A DNA stretch of 64,000 bases from Stenotrophomonas sp. ATCM1_4 (GTDB lineage: Bacteria; Pseudomonadota; Gammaproteobacteria; Xanthomonadales; Xanthomonadaceae), in NCBI RefSeq assembly GCF_004348115.1, contig NZ_QPFB01000001.1:4046028-4110027 (forward strand), written 5' to 3'. The position numbers were made by a program, and so were the translations under genes. The stretch's first letter is position 1. Each line of letters opens with the position of its first letter. Below are positions 19,656 to 28,082 of the stretch, in pieces. A model generated the notes under the pieces. The model ran no database searches, was not told the DNA's origin, and saw only the letters and a program-made list of their open reading frames with translations.

Positions 19656-20363
19656 TCAACGCACCGGGAAGTCGTACGCCGTGTCCGGGGTGGGCTCCGG
19701 CTTGAAGGTGAAATGCCACCATTCCATCGGGTAGTTGGCAAAGCCCTCGGCCTGCATCGCGTCGAGCAGCAACCGACGGTTGTGCGCCTGCGCCGCGCTG
19801 ATGTCCGGGCTGGCGGTATGCGCCAGCGGATCGAAGCGATCGAAGCCGGTGCCCATGTCCAGCGCCGTGCAGTCGTCGCCACGGCAATCCAGCAGGCCCA
19901 GATCGACGGTGGCGCCGCGGCTGTGGCCGGAGGTCTCGGCGATGTAGCCATCGAGCAGGGTGCGTTTGTCGAGGTTGGGGTAATAGCGCGGCTTGGCGAT
20001 CTGGTCGGCCGGGTCATGCACCCAGGCCACGAAGGCCTTCACCGAGCGTACCGGCCGATAACAGTCGTACAACTGCAGCGCCATGCCCTGCGCCTGCAGG
20101 CTGCGCTGTACCCGCGCCAGCGCCGCGGCCACCGGTTGCAGCAGATAGCAGCGCGGCGCCTCGTAGCCGGGCACGACGCGGCCGGTGAAGTTGTCCTGGC
20201 CGGCGTAGCGCATGTCCAGCACGAAACCCGGTGCCAGGGTGGCGACATCGACCATGTCCGCCTGCTGCGGCGTGGTGGCGGGCGAGACATCGACCGCCGT
20301 CGCGGCGCCGGCGGCGCTGCCCAGCAGCACCATCAGCACCGTGTTACGGACACGCGCCGACAC
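19656..20363 (-). CDS. ddpX: D-alanyl-D-alanine dipeptidase, VanX/DdpX family (M15D)
   Basis: Zinc dipeptidase that splits D-Ala-D-Ala. The zinc and catalytic residues are present: His147 and Asp154 in SGHSRGATVDLG, Glu214 and His217 in MEWWHF, and the conserved Arg103 in YDCYRP. A signal peptide places it in the periplasm, where it could digest D-Ala-D-Ala released from peptidoglycan; cytoplasmic VanX has no such peptide. I chose the GTG at 20363, which gives a compact signal peptide (MSARVRNTVLMVLLGSAAGA) and has GGA 8 bases upstream. An ATG at 20390 is possible. Either way the start lies inside the upstream hydrolase gene, so translation is likely coupled. Confidence 0.9.
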   Translation of the reverse strand: MSARVRNTVLMVLLGSAAGAATAVDVSPATTPQQADMVDVATLAPGFVLDMRYAGQDNFTGRVVPGYEAPRCYLLQPVAAALARVQRSLQAQGMALQLYDCYRPVRSVKAFVAWVHDPADQIAKPRYYPNLDKRTLLDGYIAETSGHSRGATVDLGLLDCRGDDCTALDMGTGFDRFDPLAHTASPDISAAQAHNRRLLLDAMQAEGFANYPMEWWHFTFKPEPTPDTAYDFPVR

Positions 20364-21891
20364 GGTGGAATTCCAAGTCCTGGTAGTCATAGCTGAAGTC
20401 GATCTCCGGGTCGATGGCGCGCATGCGCATGACAGGGTGCGCCGCATCACCGGAGAATTCCAGCCACGCATCGGCGTCCTCGCCCAGGTCCTGGAACGCG
20501 ACGAACCACTGCGTGCCGCTGCGCATCACCGGGCCTTGCAGCGTCGGTGACTTGACCGAAGCGAACGCGACACCGCCACCCGTGGCACACAGCCGCACCT
20601 CGCCGAACCACGGATCGCGCCAGACACCCAGCGCATCCGCCACTTCGGCCGGCTGCGCGGCCTTGCGATCGGCCAGTGCCGGACGCACGTGGCCGGCGGC
20701 CTGCCGCTGCCGCGCGGCCTGCTCCATCTGCCCGGCGTAATACAGCACGTCCGGCGCGTTGGACGGCGCCGTGTACTGCTTGAGCAGGGCCTGGGTCAGG
20801 GCGGTGCGCGCGTCCTCCGCCTCGCCGTTGATCAGCATCACCACGCCGGTCCTGCGATCCGGCAGCAGCGCCAGCGACGAATACATGCCCGACAGCGTGC
20901 CGGTATGCGCGACCTTCCATTGCCCATCCATGTCGGACAGGCGCCAGCCATAGCCATAGGCGGAGAAATGGCTGTTGTCCCACTCGCGCTGGCGCTGGCT
21001 GATCGGCATCGGCATGTGCGCCGTCCACAACGCGCGGCGCTGGGTCTCGTCCAGCCACCCCGGCGCCTGCGCCGGATCCAGCAGCACCTGCATCCAGCGC
21101 AGCATGTCATCCAGGCTGCAGCGGATGCCACCAGCGGCCATCGACGGGAAATCCTCCACGCGTGCCGGGTCGGCCGCGGCGGCGATGTCGTGCCCGTCGT
21201 TGCGGTAGTGCGGGCGCGCGATGTTGTCCACCGTGGCCGGCGACCATTCGCCCACCTGGCAGCGCCGCATGCCCAAGGGTTCGAAGATCTCCTGCCGCAC
21301 CAGCTGCGCGTAGGGTTTGCCGCCCGCCACCGCGGCCACCTCACCGGCGACCACGTACAGCAGGTTGTCGTAGGCGTAGTCGGCGCGGAAGCTGCCGGTC
21401 GGCTTGAGATGCGCCAGCCCGGCGATGATGTCGGCACGCCCGAAGTGGTTCGGCTCCGGCCACAGCATCAGGTCGCCGGCCCCCAGCCCGAGCCCGCTGT
21501 TGTGGATCAGCAGGTCGCGTACCTGCAGGTTGCGCGTCACCCACGGGTCATGCATGCGGAACTGCGGCAGGTACCGCGTGACCGGGTCATCCCAGCGCAG
21601 CTTGCCGGCCTGCACCAGCCGCGCCAGCACCGCGGCGGTCATCGCCTTGGTGTTGGAGGCGATCTTGAACAGCGTCTCCGGATCGACCGCACGGCCCTCG
21701 CCTACGGCCAGTTCACCGCGGCTGATGCGCTGGACGACCTTGCCGTCCTCGATCACGCCCACGGCGATGCCCGGCAGGCGGTAGTGCTGCACGGCCTGGT
21801 CGACCAGCACTTCGCTGCGCGACGGACCGGCGGCCTGCGCCACGCCGGTGACGGCCAGCGCGCAGAGCCATGCAAGTTGCTTGATGCCCAT
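20344..21891 (-). CDS. Secreted serine hydrolase, beta-lactamase / PBP4* family
   Basis: A 515-residue protein of the class C beta-lactamase/DD-peptidase fold. Its active-site signatures are S79-x-x-K82 (SNTK), Y174-D-N176 and H329-T-G331, the HTG form of the KTG box. A signal peptide (MGIKQLAWLCALAVTGVAQA) sends it to the periplasm. The HTG box suits D-aminopeptidases and esterases as well as DD-peptidases, so it need not give antibiotic resistance. About 130 residues beyond the catalytic domain form a separate C-terminal beta domain. The ATG at 21891 has GGGAGG 5-6 bases upstream; the GTG at 21894 is too close to it. It is followed by the overlapping VanX-type gene. Confidence 0.9.
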   Translation of the reverse strand: MGIKQLAWLCALAVTGVAQAAGPSRSEVLVDQAVQHYRLPGIAVGVIEDGKVVQRISRGELAVGEGRAVDPETLFKIASNTKAMTAAVLARLVQAGKLRWDDPVTRYLPQFRMHDPWVTRNLQVRDLLIHNSGLGLGAGDLMLWPEPNHFGRADIIAGLAHLKPTGSFRADYAYDNLLYVVAGEVAAVAGGKPYAQLVRQEIFEPLGMRRCQVGEWSPATVDNIARPHYRNDGHDIAAAADPARVEDFPSMAAGGIRCSLDDMLRWMQVLLDPAQAPGWLDETQRRALWTAHMPMPISQRQREWDNSHFSAYGYGWRLSDMDGQWKVAHTGTLSGMYSSLALLPDRRTGVVMLINGEAEDARTALTQALLKQYTAPSNAPDVLYYAGQMEQAARQRQAAGHVRPALADRKAAQPAEVADALGVWRDPWFGEVRLCATGGGVAFASVKSPTLQGPVMRSGTQWFVAFQDLGEDADAWLEFSGDAAHPVMRMRAIDPEIDFSYDYQDLEFHRVGACP

Positions 21892-21903
21892 CACTGCCTC
21901 CCC

Positions 21904-21933
21904 AAAAGCGAACGGCCCGCCGAGGCGGGCCGT
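21904..21933 (-). terminator. Terminator after the TonB receptor gene
   Basis: A perfect 10-bp inverted repeat (21912-21921 with 21924-21933) around GA, followed on the minus strand by GTTCGCTTTT. It lies between the receptor and the serine hydrolase genes and would lower expression of the latter relative to the receptor. Confidence 0.8.
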
Positions 21934-21948
21934 CCGTTCAACGCACCA

Positions 21949-24900
21949 TCAGAAGTTCCAGGTCACGACCAGGTTGGTGTAACGCGGTGCCTGCCAGACG
22001 GTGCCTTCGCCGAAGTAGGCCATCTTCGAGCCGGGCGCACTCTCATACCGCGAGTGGACGTTGACCGTGGTCTGCCGGTTGAGCAGGTTGTACACCGACA
22101 GGCGAGCCTTCAGGTCGATGCCTTCCACCGGCAGCGTCCACATCACGCTGGCGCCCAGGTCCACGACCCACGGCATGCGGCCGAAGGCACCGCGCTCGGA
22201 GTACGTCAGCTGGCGGGTCTTCCAGTCGCTGCAGTTGTTGGTCGGCGACGACTCACACAGCCAACCCGAACCACCACCACTGAACTCACCCGGACCACCG
22301 GCATTGCGGCTGTCATCCGGCCAGACCACACCGAACGCGGTGATCGGGCCGCCCGAACGGGCCGACAGGGTGCTGCCGAAGGACCACTGCTCGTTGAGCT
22401 TGTAGGTGCCGCGCAGCTTGAACTGGTGGCGGAAGTCATTGAACAGCACGCCATAGCGTTCATTGACGGCCGGATGGTCGTAGTACTGCACCAAATTGGT
22501 GTCGGCATAGCCGGTATCCGAGTTCACCGGGCCTTCGATGTTGCCCTCGCTCTTGGACCAGATGTAGCTGGCATTGAACGACCACTTGTCGTTCCACGCG
22601 CGGTCCAGCTGGAACTCCACCGCCTTGTAGGTGCGCTTGGGCTTCTTGTACCCCATGACCAGGCCGCTGCCACCGGCCTTGTAGCCGTCCTTCGACGAAT
22701 CGAAGGTGACCCAGCTGTTGGTGTCCGGGCACCACAGCGTGTTCTTCTCGCCGGGGTTGATGATCGGCCAGTCACCGGAGTACCAGTCGCAGCCTTCGAC
22801 ATGGTTGATGCGTGCGTCTTCCACCGCGCGGGTCATCTTGCGGTAGGTGGCGTTCACGCCATACGACCATTCCTGGTTGATCGCCTGCTGGAAGCCGAGA
22901 ATGAACTCGTCCTGGTAGACCTGCTTCAGGTCCTTCGCCACCGCGGTGCGGACGTCGCTCGGCGCCGGTGCGTTGCCGTCGGTGTTGACCGGGCCGATCT
23001 GCTGGCCGAGCTTGGGCACCAGGTACGGCTTGCCGGTGAGCGGATGGGTCATCTCGGTCCAGCCGTCGAGCGCATAGTAGGTGTGCTCGTCGATCGTGCC
23101 ACCGCCAAAGTAGTCGGCGATCTTGTTGGTCAGCGGCGTGTAGTAGCGACCCGCGTTGCCGAACACCTTGGTGGTGCCATCGCCCTTCACGTCCCAGCTG
23201 AAGCCCAGCCGCGGCGAGATCATGTCGTTGAACTTGGTTTTGGCGAACGTCGCGCCCGAGGCCAACTTGTTGTGGAACTGGTCGAAGCGTACGCCCAGGT
23301 TCAACAGCAGGTTCGGCGTGACGTTCCAGTTGTCCTCCACGTAGAACGCCTGCGCCTTGGTCGTCACCGGCGAACCGGTGACATAGCGCCGCGCGTCGAC
23401 GATGTCGGTGACGCCTGCCGGCAACACGGTGCCGTTGACCGAATCGCCCGGCTTGAGCACCAGCGCCTGGTAGCTCCTGCCATCGCCCGGGTAGACGACC
23501 GAGCTGTCCGAATCCATGTCCTCCTGGTCCACGCCGAAGCGCAGCAGGTGGTCACCCAGGGTCCACTCGAAGTCCAGGCGTGCCGCCTCGCGCTTGTCCT
23601 CGCGGCTGCTGATGCTGCTGTTGGTCGGATGGCAGCCCTGGTTGGACTTCGGGCCATACTTGGTGGTGTAGCTGGCGGCGAGCGTGATGATGCTGCAGTC
23701 GCCGTCCAGCGGGCTGTCCGCCACCGAACTGCGCTTGTTTACGCCATACATGGCCTTGGCGACGAAGTTGTCGGTGAGGTGGCCGGTATAGGTGAGCGAC
23801 CAGTTGTCGCCGCCCGAGCTGCCGCTGCTGACACCCGTGGTTTCACCGAACTGGTTGGTGTCCCATACGTAGTCTTCGTAGCTGTTGGTGACGAAGTCCG
23901 ACTTGTCGGAGAACGCCAGCAGCTCCAGCATGTGGTTGTCGGTGATGCGCCAATCGAGCTTGCCGCCCCAGAAATCGTTGTTGCTCTTGGTCTTCCAGGC
24001 CTCGCTCTCGTCGACGTCCTTGGAGTCGCTGTCGCGGTTTTCGTACATCGCGAAGAAGAACAGCTTGTCCTTCACCAGCGGGCCGGACGCCCACACATTG
24101 GTCTTCGTCAGCGGGCTGGTATCACGACTGGTGCGATCACGCTCGTCGATGGTGCCGTCGCGGTGGAAGTGATCCTTCTTGGACGAAGCCCACGCCGACG
24201 GCTCCATCGTGACCTCGACGCCGCCCTTGAACTCGTTGCCGCCGGACCGGGTGATGGCATTGATGACGCCGCCGGTGCTGCGCCCGAACTCGGCCGAGTA
24301 GCCGCCGGTCTTGACCTGGAACTCCTCGTAGAAGTTGAACGGAACGGTCGAGAAGCCCTGGCGACGGTACGGGTCGGTCACGTTCAGGCCGTTGATGTAG
24401 GCCACGTTCTCGGCCACCGACGAACCCCCGAAGGTCAGGCCGCCGAAGGTCGCGCCCGATGCCACCACGCCCGGCGCCAGTAGCGCGACGGCTGCCACGC
24501 TCTGGTCCACCGGCATGCGCGAGAGTTCTTCGCGCTTGATGTTGAAGGAGGACTCGGTGGAGTACACGTCCACGCGGTTGACGATCTTCGAACCGGTGAC
24601 CTGCACCGAGTCCAGGGTCACCGCGCCACCGTCACCGCCCCCCAGGTTGACCGCGGTGGTGCCACCCAGCGACACGCTGACGGCCAGCGGCTCCTTGTCG
24701 GTCTCACCGTCACGCTTGACCTGCAGGCTGTAATCGCCCACCGGCAGCTGGCTCAGTCGATAGGAACCATCGGCACCGACGGTGACGGTGCGGGTCAGGC
24801 CGGTGGCCTTGTTGACGATGGTGATCTGGTCACCGCTGCTCGCGCGGCCTGCGATCGCGCCGGTGGCGCTCTGCGCCATGACGCTCGGCGCCAGTGCCCC

Positions 24901-24957
24901 CAGACAGGCGCCCAATGCGACGGTCAGCGCCGCCCGCTTCAACATTTTGCTGTTCAT
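21949..24957 (-). CDS. TonB-dependent outer-membrane receptor, Oar-like
   Basis: A 1002-residue receptor: signal peptide (to about residue 28, PSVMAQS), a carboxypeptidase-regulatory-like beta domain (about residues 30-110), a plug domain (with YINGLNVTDPYRR and GGYSAEFGRSTGGVINA, residues about 120-260), then a long beta-barrel ending in an aromatic outer-membrane signature (VVTWNF). Oar-type receptors import peptides or other large nutrients with TonB energy. The substrate is not readable here, but the neighbours suggest cell-wall peptides. It lies 47 bases after the transglutaminase-like gene and is probably cotranscribed with it. The ATG at 24957 has AGGAGAG upstream. Confidence 0.93.
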   Translation of the reverse strand: MNSKMLKRAALTVALGACLGALAPSVMAQSATGAIAGRASSGDQITIVNKATGLTRTVTVGADGSYRLSQLPVGDYSLQVKRDGETDKEPLAVSVSLGGTTAVNLGGGDGGAVTLDSVQVTGSKIVNRVDVYSTESSFNIKREELSRMPVDQSVAAVALLAPGVVASGATFGGLTFGGSSVAENVAYINGLNVTDPYRRQGFSTVPFNFYEEFQVKTGGYSAEFGRSTGGVINAITRSGGNEFKGGVEVTMEPSAWASSKKDHFHRDGTIDERDRTSRDTSPLTKTNVWASGPLVKDKLFFFAMYENRDSDSKDVDESEAWKTKSNNDFWGGKLDWRITDNHMLELLAFSDKSDFVTNSYEDYVWDTNQFGETTGVSSGSSGGDNWSLTYTGHLTDNFVAKAMYGVNKRSSVADSPLDGDCSIITLAASYTTKYGPKSNQGCHPTNSSISSREDKREAARLDFEWTLGDHLLRFGVDQEDMDSDSSVVYPGDGRSYQALVLKPGDSVNGTVLPAGVTDIVDARRYVTGSPVTTKAQAFYVEDNWNVTPNLLLNLGVRFDQFHNKLASGATFAKTKFNDMISPRLGFSWDVKGDGTTKVFGNAGRYYTPLTNKIADYFGGGTIDEHTYYALDGWTEMTHPLTGKPYLVPKLGQQIGPVNTDGNAPAPSDVRTAVAKDLKQVYQDEFILGFQQAINQEWSYGVNATYRKMTRAVEDARINHVEGCDWYSGDWPIINPGEKNTLWCPDTNSWVTFDSSKDGYKAGGSGLVMGYKKPKRTYKAVEFQLDRAWNDKWSFNASYIWSKSEGNIEGPVNSDTGYADTNLVQYYDHPAVNERYGVLFNDFRHQFKLRGTYKLNEQWSFGSTLSARSGGPITAFGVVWPDDSRNAGGPGEFSGGGSGWLCESSPTNNCSDWKTRQLTYSERGAFGRMPWVVDLGASVMWTLPVEGIDLKARLSVYNLLNRQTTVNVHSRYESAPGSKMAYFGEGTVWQAPRYTNLVVTWNF

Positions 24958-25004
24958 CCCCTGCTCTCTCCTGCAGATAGTGAAGTAACGACTCGAACTG
25001 CTGT

Positions 25005-26504
25005 CTATTGCCCTTCCAGCGGCAGCACCTGCGTCTGGAAGTCGTATTGCCACTGGTTGAAATAGAGGTTCCCGCCCTTCCACTCCACTTCACCACGTTG
25101 CAGGTCCACGGTCTCCGAACGGAAGTGCTGCTTGGCCGGCACCAGCGCCCGTGAGTAGTCGTCGTTGAAGGCGATGCGGTAGGCATCGATGCCGCCGAAA
25201 TAGAAGTCGCGCTCGGCCGGCACGCTGCTGTCCAGCGCGCCGGTGGTCACGTCCATCGGCACCCAGCCGTACGGGGCCAGGTACACCGCGCCCCAGTCGT
25301 GCAGGTTGTTGTAGCCCACCGCGTCATCGGAATAGACCATGCCCGATTGCCAGCGCGCCGGGATGCCGTTCAGGCGCAGCAGCGCCACCAGCAACAGCGT
25401 CTGCTGGCCGCAGTCGGCATGGCCGGCGTGCAGCGCGTAGTCGGAGATGTTGCTGATGGTGGAGTATTCGCGTGCGCCACCCCACGGGATCTGGTCCACC
25501 GCGTCGAACAGCTTCCGGGCGACGCGGTAGGGGTTGGTCTCGTTGCCCACCACCTTGCGCGAGAACGCACGCAGCGCCGGGGTGAACACCACGTGCGGCG
25601 CGCGCTGCGCCAGGAAGGGCGCCAGCGCCGGGTCGGACGGCGTCGGCAGCACCTTGTCCGGGTCGATCACGAAGCGACGCGCGGAGATGGTGACTTCGTA
25701 GTTGACCGAAAACTCGGTCGGCGTGCCCGCCACCGCGGTGCGCTCCAGGTAGGCGGTGCGTTGCAGGGTGTCTTCGGGCGCGACCTGCGCACCGTCCGGC
25801 ACGCTGCCCAGCCAGCGGATGTTTTCCTGCTGGCCCGGGATCGCGCGCGGGTACGGGATCCAGGCACGCACGGTCTCGCCAGCGGGCACGGCATCGGCCT
25901 TGACCGTGATCGACTGGGTCACGCGGATGCGGCGCGGACTGACACTGTTGCGGCCGCTGCGGTCGGAGGCGGCGATGACTTCGGCGTGGTGCGGCCCCAG
26001 CCGCTCGTACGGCCCCGGTCGCGAGATGCGCTTGTCCGCCGGGCGACGCTGCGAGGCTTCCTCGCTCAGCAGGAACAGGTTGTTCGGGGCACGGTTGAAC
26101 CAGCGGCGCTGGCCGTCGATGTCCAGGTGCTCGATCAGGCCGGCATCGTCCCAGGCCTTGAACTCGGCCTCGCGCAGGTCGGGGATGGAGCGGCGCACCG
26201 CGGCCTTGGCCTGCGCTTCGTCCAGGCTGAAATCCAGCCGCATCCGGCGCATGCGCTCCTGCTGGAAGGCATAGGCCTGGCGCGCCTGCGCATCGGTCCC
26301 CGGCGCGGCCAGGGCAGCATCGATCTCGGCCTGCGCACCGGCGAAGTCACCGCGGTCGATCCGTGCTTCCAACGCCGGCAAGGACACCGTCGGTGCCTCG
26401 CCGGCCTGCGCCGTGCAGGCGATGCCCAGCCCCAGCAGGGAGACGGCTACCTTGCGGGCGAGAGCGACACGGACAAAGCAGGCAGAATCGACAGTTGAAG
26501 CCAC
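25005..26504 (-). CDS. Secreted transglutaminase-like cysteine protein
   Basis: A 499-residue exported protein with a C-terminal transglutaminase-like (papain-fold) domain carrying the full triad: Cys365 in HADCGQQT, His402 in NLHDWG and Asp418 in PMDVT. Bacterial members often act as peptidases or amidases rather than cross-linkers. The N-terminal half (about residues 40-290) is helical then beta-rich, of unknown role. No in-frame ATG precedes the signal peptide; the GTG at 26504 gives ARKVAVSLLGLGIACTAQA as the hydrophobic core. It is first in the minus arm of the divergent locus, ahead of the TonB receptor gene. Confidence 0.87.
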   Translation of the reverse strand: MASTVDSACFVRVALARKVAVSLLGLGIACTAQAGEAPTVSLPALEARIDRGDFAGAQAEIDAALAAPGTDAQARQAYAFQQERMRRMRLDFSLDEAQAKAAVRRSIPDLREAEFKAWDDAGLIEHLDIDGQRRWFNRAPNNLFLLSEEASQRRPADKRISRPGPYERLGPHHAEVIAASDRSGRNSVSPRRIRVTQSITVKADAVPAGETVRAWIPYPRAIPGQQENIRWLGSVPDGAQVAPEDTLQRTAYLERTAVAGTPTEFSVNYEVTISARRFVIDPDKVLPTPSDPALAPFLAQRAPHVVFTPALRAFSRKVVGNETNPYRVARKLFDAVDQIPWGGAREYSTISNISDYALHAGHADCGQQTLLLVALLRLNGIPARWQSGMVYSDDAVGYNNLHDWGAVYLAPYGWVPMDVTTGALDSSVPAERDFYFGGIDAYRIAFNDDYSRALVPAKQHFRSETVDLQRGEVEWKGGNLYFNQWQYDFQTQVLPLEGQ

Positions 26505-26538
26505 GGCAACACATCCAGAGGTGCAGGGTGGTAACGGC

Positions 26539-26567
26539 TGTTTAACACGCACCCGATAGCCGGTCAA
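26539..26567 (-). promoter_or_regulatory. Candidate sigma70 promoter for the transglutaminase-TonB receptor operon
   Basis: Read on the minus strand, TTGACC (26567-26562) is followed after 17 bases by TAAACA (26544-26539), about 35 bases before the GTG start. The -35 is a good match and the -10 a fair one. Confidence 0.55.
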
Positions 26568-26570
26568 TAA

Positions 26571-26609
26571 TTTATTCTTGCTTTCATGGATGAAAGGAAT
26601 AAATATTCC
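26571..26609. promoter_or_regulatory. Nested palindromic operator candidate in the divergent promoter region
   Basis: The central element is CTTTCAT-GG-ATGAAAG (26581-26596, perfect 7-bp arms). It is enclosed by TTTATTC (26571-26577) and its complement GAATAAA (26597-26603). The pair GGAATA/TATTCC (26596-26609) overlaps the right side. The area is strikingly AT-rich for this window. A plus-strand promoter (TTGCTT at 26578, TAAATA at 26600, 16-base spacer) would overlap it. The MurR/RpiR regulator encoded at 29568-30416 is the obvious candidate ligand. Confidence 0.6.
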
Positions 26610-26633
26610 GAAGCATCTCCAAGGGGAGTTCCA

Positions 26634-28082
26634 ATGAACGTGATCCCGGCACACCTTCCGCGCCGACGCCTCGCCCCGCTGTCGCGGGCCCTGCTCCTCG
26701 CTGCGGCGCTCTGCGCCGGCCCGGCGTGGGCACTGTCGCCGCCGCAGGCGCCTGCCCCAGCCTACGCGGGCATCCTTGGCCTGGAGGAGAGCTTCCTCGC
26801 ACCGCAGCATTGGATCGCGCAGTTGCCCGATCCCGACGCGGTGATCCTGGACCGCGCCGGGATCGACGCGCAGAACGCGCGCATGCGCCAGCAGGACAGT
26901 TCCATCCACGACCTGCGTGCGTTGCCGGCCAACCTGCCGCGCGCCCTGGTGCTGGAGCAGATCAACGGCATTTCCCGCGCCCCCACCCGCCCCCTGTACG
27001 ACGTGCAGGGCAAGCCGGTGGGCGCGGCCCAACTCAAGGCCATCACCGACAACCTCGCGCTGGAGCGCGTGCCGGCCAGCCGCCCGATCCAGTACGGCCT
27101 GGTCGTCCACCGCGCCGCGTTGCGGGCCTTCCCCACCGAACTGCGCGTGTTCAGCAGCCAAGGCGACACCGACATCGATCGCTTCCAGGAGTCGGCACTG
27201 TTCCCCGGCGACGCCGTGGCGGTGCTGCACGAGAGCGCCGATGGCAAGTGGGTGTTCGTCAGCAGCGAGCGCTACGCCGCCTGGATGGAGAAGCGCTTCG
27301 TCGGCATCGGCGACGCCGCGCAGGTGTTCGGCTACGGCAGCACCGGCCCGTACCGGGTCATCACCGGGGCCACCGCACGCACCGTGCACACGCCGGAGGA
27401 GCCGCGCGTGTCCGACCTGCAGCTGGAAATGGGCGTGCGCGTGCCGGTGCTGTCCGACTGGCCGGCGATGACCCCGGTCAACGGCCAGCAGGGCCATGGC
27501 AGCCATGTCATCCAGCTGCCGGTCCGCAACGCCGACGGCAGCCTGGCCCTGGTGCCGGCCCTGTTGCCGCGCTCGCAGGACACCGCCGCGGACTACCTGC
27601 CACTGACCCCGCGCAACCTCATCACCCAGGCCTTCAAGTTCCTCGGCGAACGCTATGGCTGGGGCCATTCCTACGATACCCGCGACTGCAGCGGCTTCGT
27701 CTCGGAGATCTACCGCAGCTTCGGTGTGCTGTTGCCGCGCAACACCAGCGCCCAGGCGATCAGCCCGGCGCTGGACCGCACCGCCTTCAGCGATGCCGAC
27801 GGCAAGGCCCGGCGTGACGCCGCCGTCGCCAACCTGCAGGTCGGCGACCTGGTCTACATCCCGGGCCACGTGATGATGGCCATCGGCCAGTCCAACGGCA
27901 TGACTTGGGTGATCCACGACACCTCCGGCGGCAGCTGGTTCGACGCCAGCGGCAAGCGCGTGCACGCCAGCCTCAACGGCGTGTCGGTGACGCCCCTGGA
28001 CCCGATGATGGCCAGCGACACCGCCCGCTACATCGACCGCATGACCAACATCCAGCGCATCGGCCCGCACACCACCAAATGA
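26634..28082 (+). CDS. Secreted NlpC/P60 peptidoglycan peptide hydrolase with SH3 domains
   Basis: A 482-residue exported cysteine hydrolase of the YkfC/dipeptidyl-peptidase VI type, which cuts the gamma-D-Glu-diaminopimelate bond of wall peptides with a free N-terminal L-Ala. It has a signal peptide (to about residue 34), an N-terminal family-specific region, SH3b-like domains (about 160-300) and an NlpC/P60 domain (330-470). The catalytic residues are Cys352 in RDCSGF, His412 in PGHVMM and His428 in VIHDT. The ATG at 26634 follows AAGGGGAG. Its TGA overlaps the ATG of the epimerase gene, so the two are translationally coupled, which strongly supports a role in wall-peptide breakdown. Confidence 0.93.
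   Translation: MNVIPAHLPRRRLAPLSRALLLAAALCAGPAWALSPPQAPAPAYAGILGLEESFLAPQHWIAQLPDPDAVILDRAGIDAQNARMRQQDSSIHDLRALPANLPRALVLEQINGISRAPTRPLYDVQGKPVGAAQLKAITDNLALERVPASRPIQYGLVVHRAALRAFPTELRVFSSQGDTDIDRFQESALFPGDAVAVLHESADGKWVFVSSERYAAWMEKRFVGIGDAAQVFGYGSTGPYRVITGATARTVHTPEEPRVSDLQLEMGVRVPVLSDWPAMTPVNGQQGHGSHVIQLPVRNADGSLALVPALLPRSQDTAADYLPLTPRNLITQAFKFLGERYGWGHSYDTRDCSGFVSEIYRSFGVLLPRNTSAQAISPALDRTAFSDADGKARRDAAVANLQVGDLVYIPGHVMMAIGQSNGMTWVIHDTSGGSWFDASGKRVHASLNGVSVTPLDPMMASDTARYIDRMTNIQRIGPHTTK

Noticed and set aside
20344..21891. Calling the serine hydrolase a resistance beta-lactamase
   Set aside because: It has the broad SxxK/YxN/HTG family signatures and a long extra C-terminal domain, and no AmpR-type regulator adjoins it. 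A peptidase or D-aminopeptidase role is at least as likely.
20689..24483. Open frame of 1264 codons on the plus strand
   Set aside because: Antisense to the serine hydrolase and TonB receptor genes, which have full signatures.
26505..28070. Apparent N-terminal extension of the transglutaminase-like gene across the divergent gap
   Set aside because: The frame stays open by chance opposite the NlpC/P60 gene. The signal peptide fixes the true start at the GTG at 26504.
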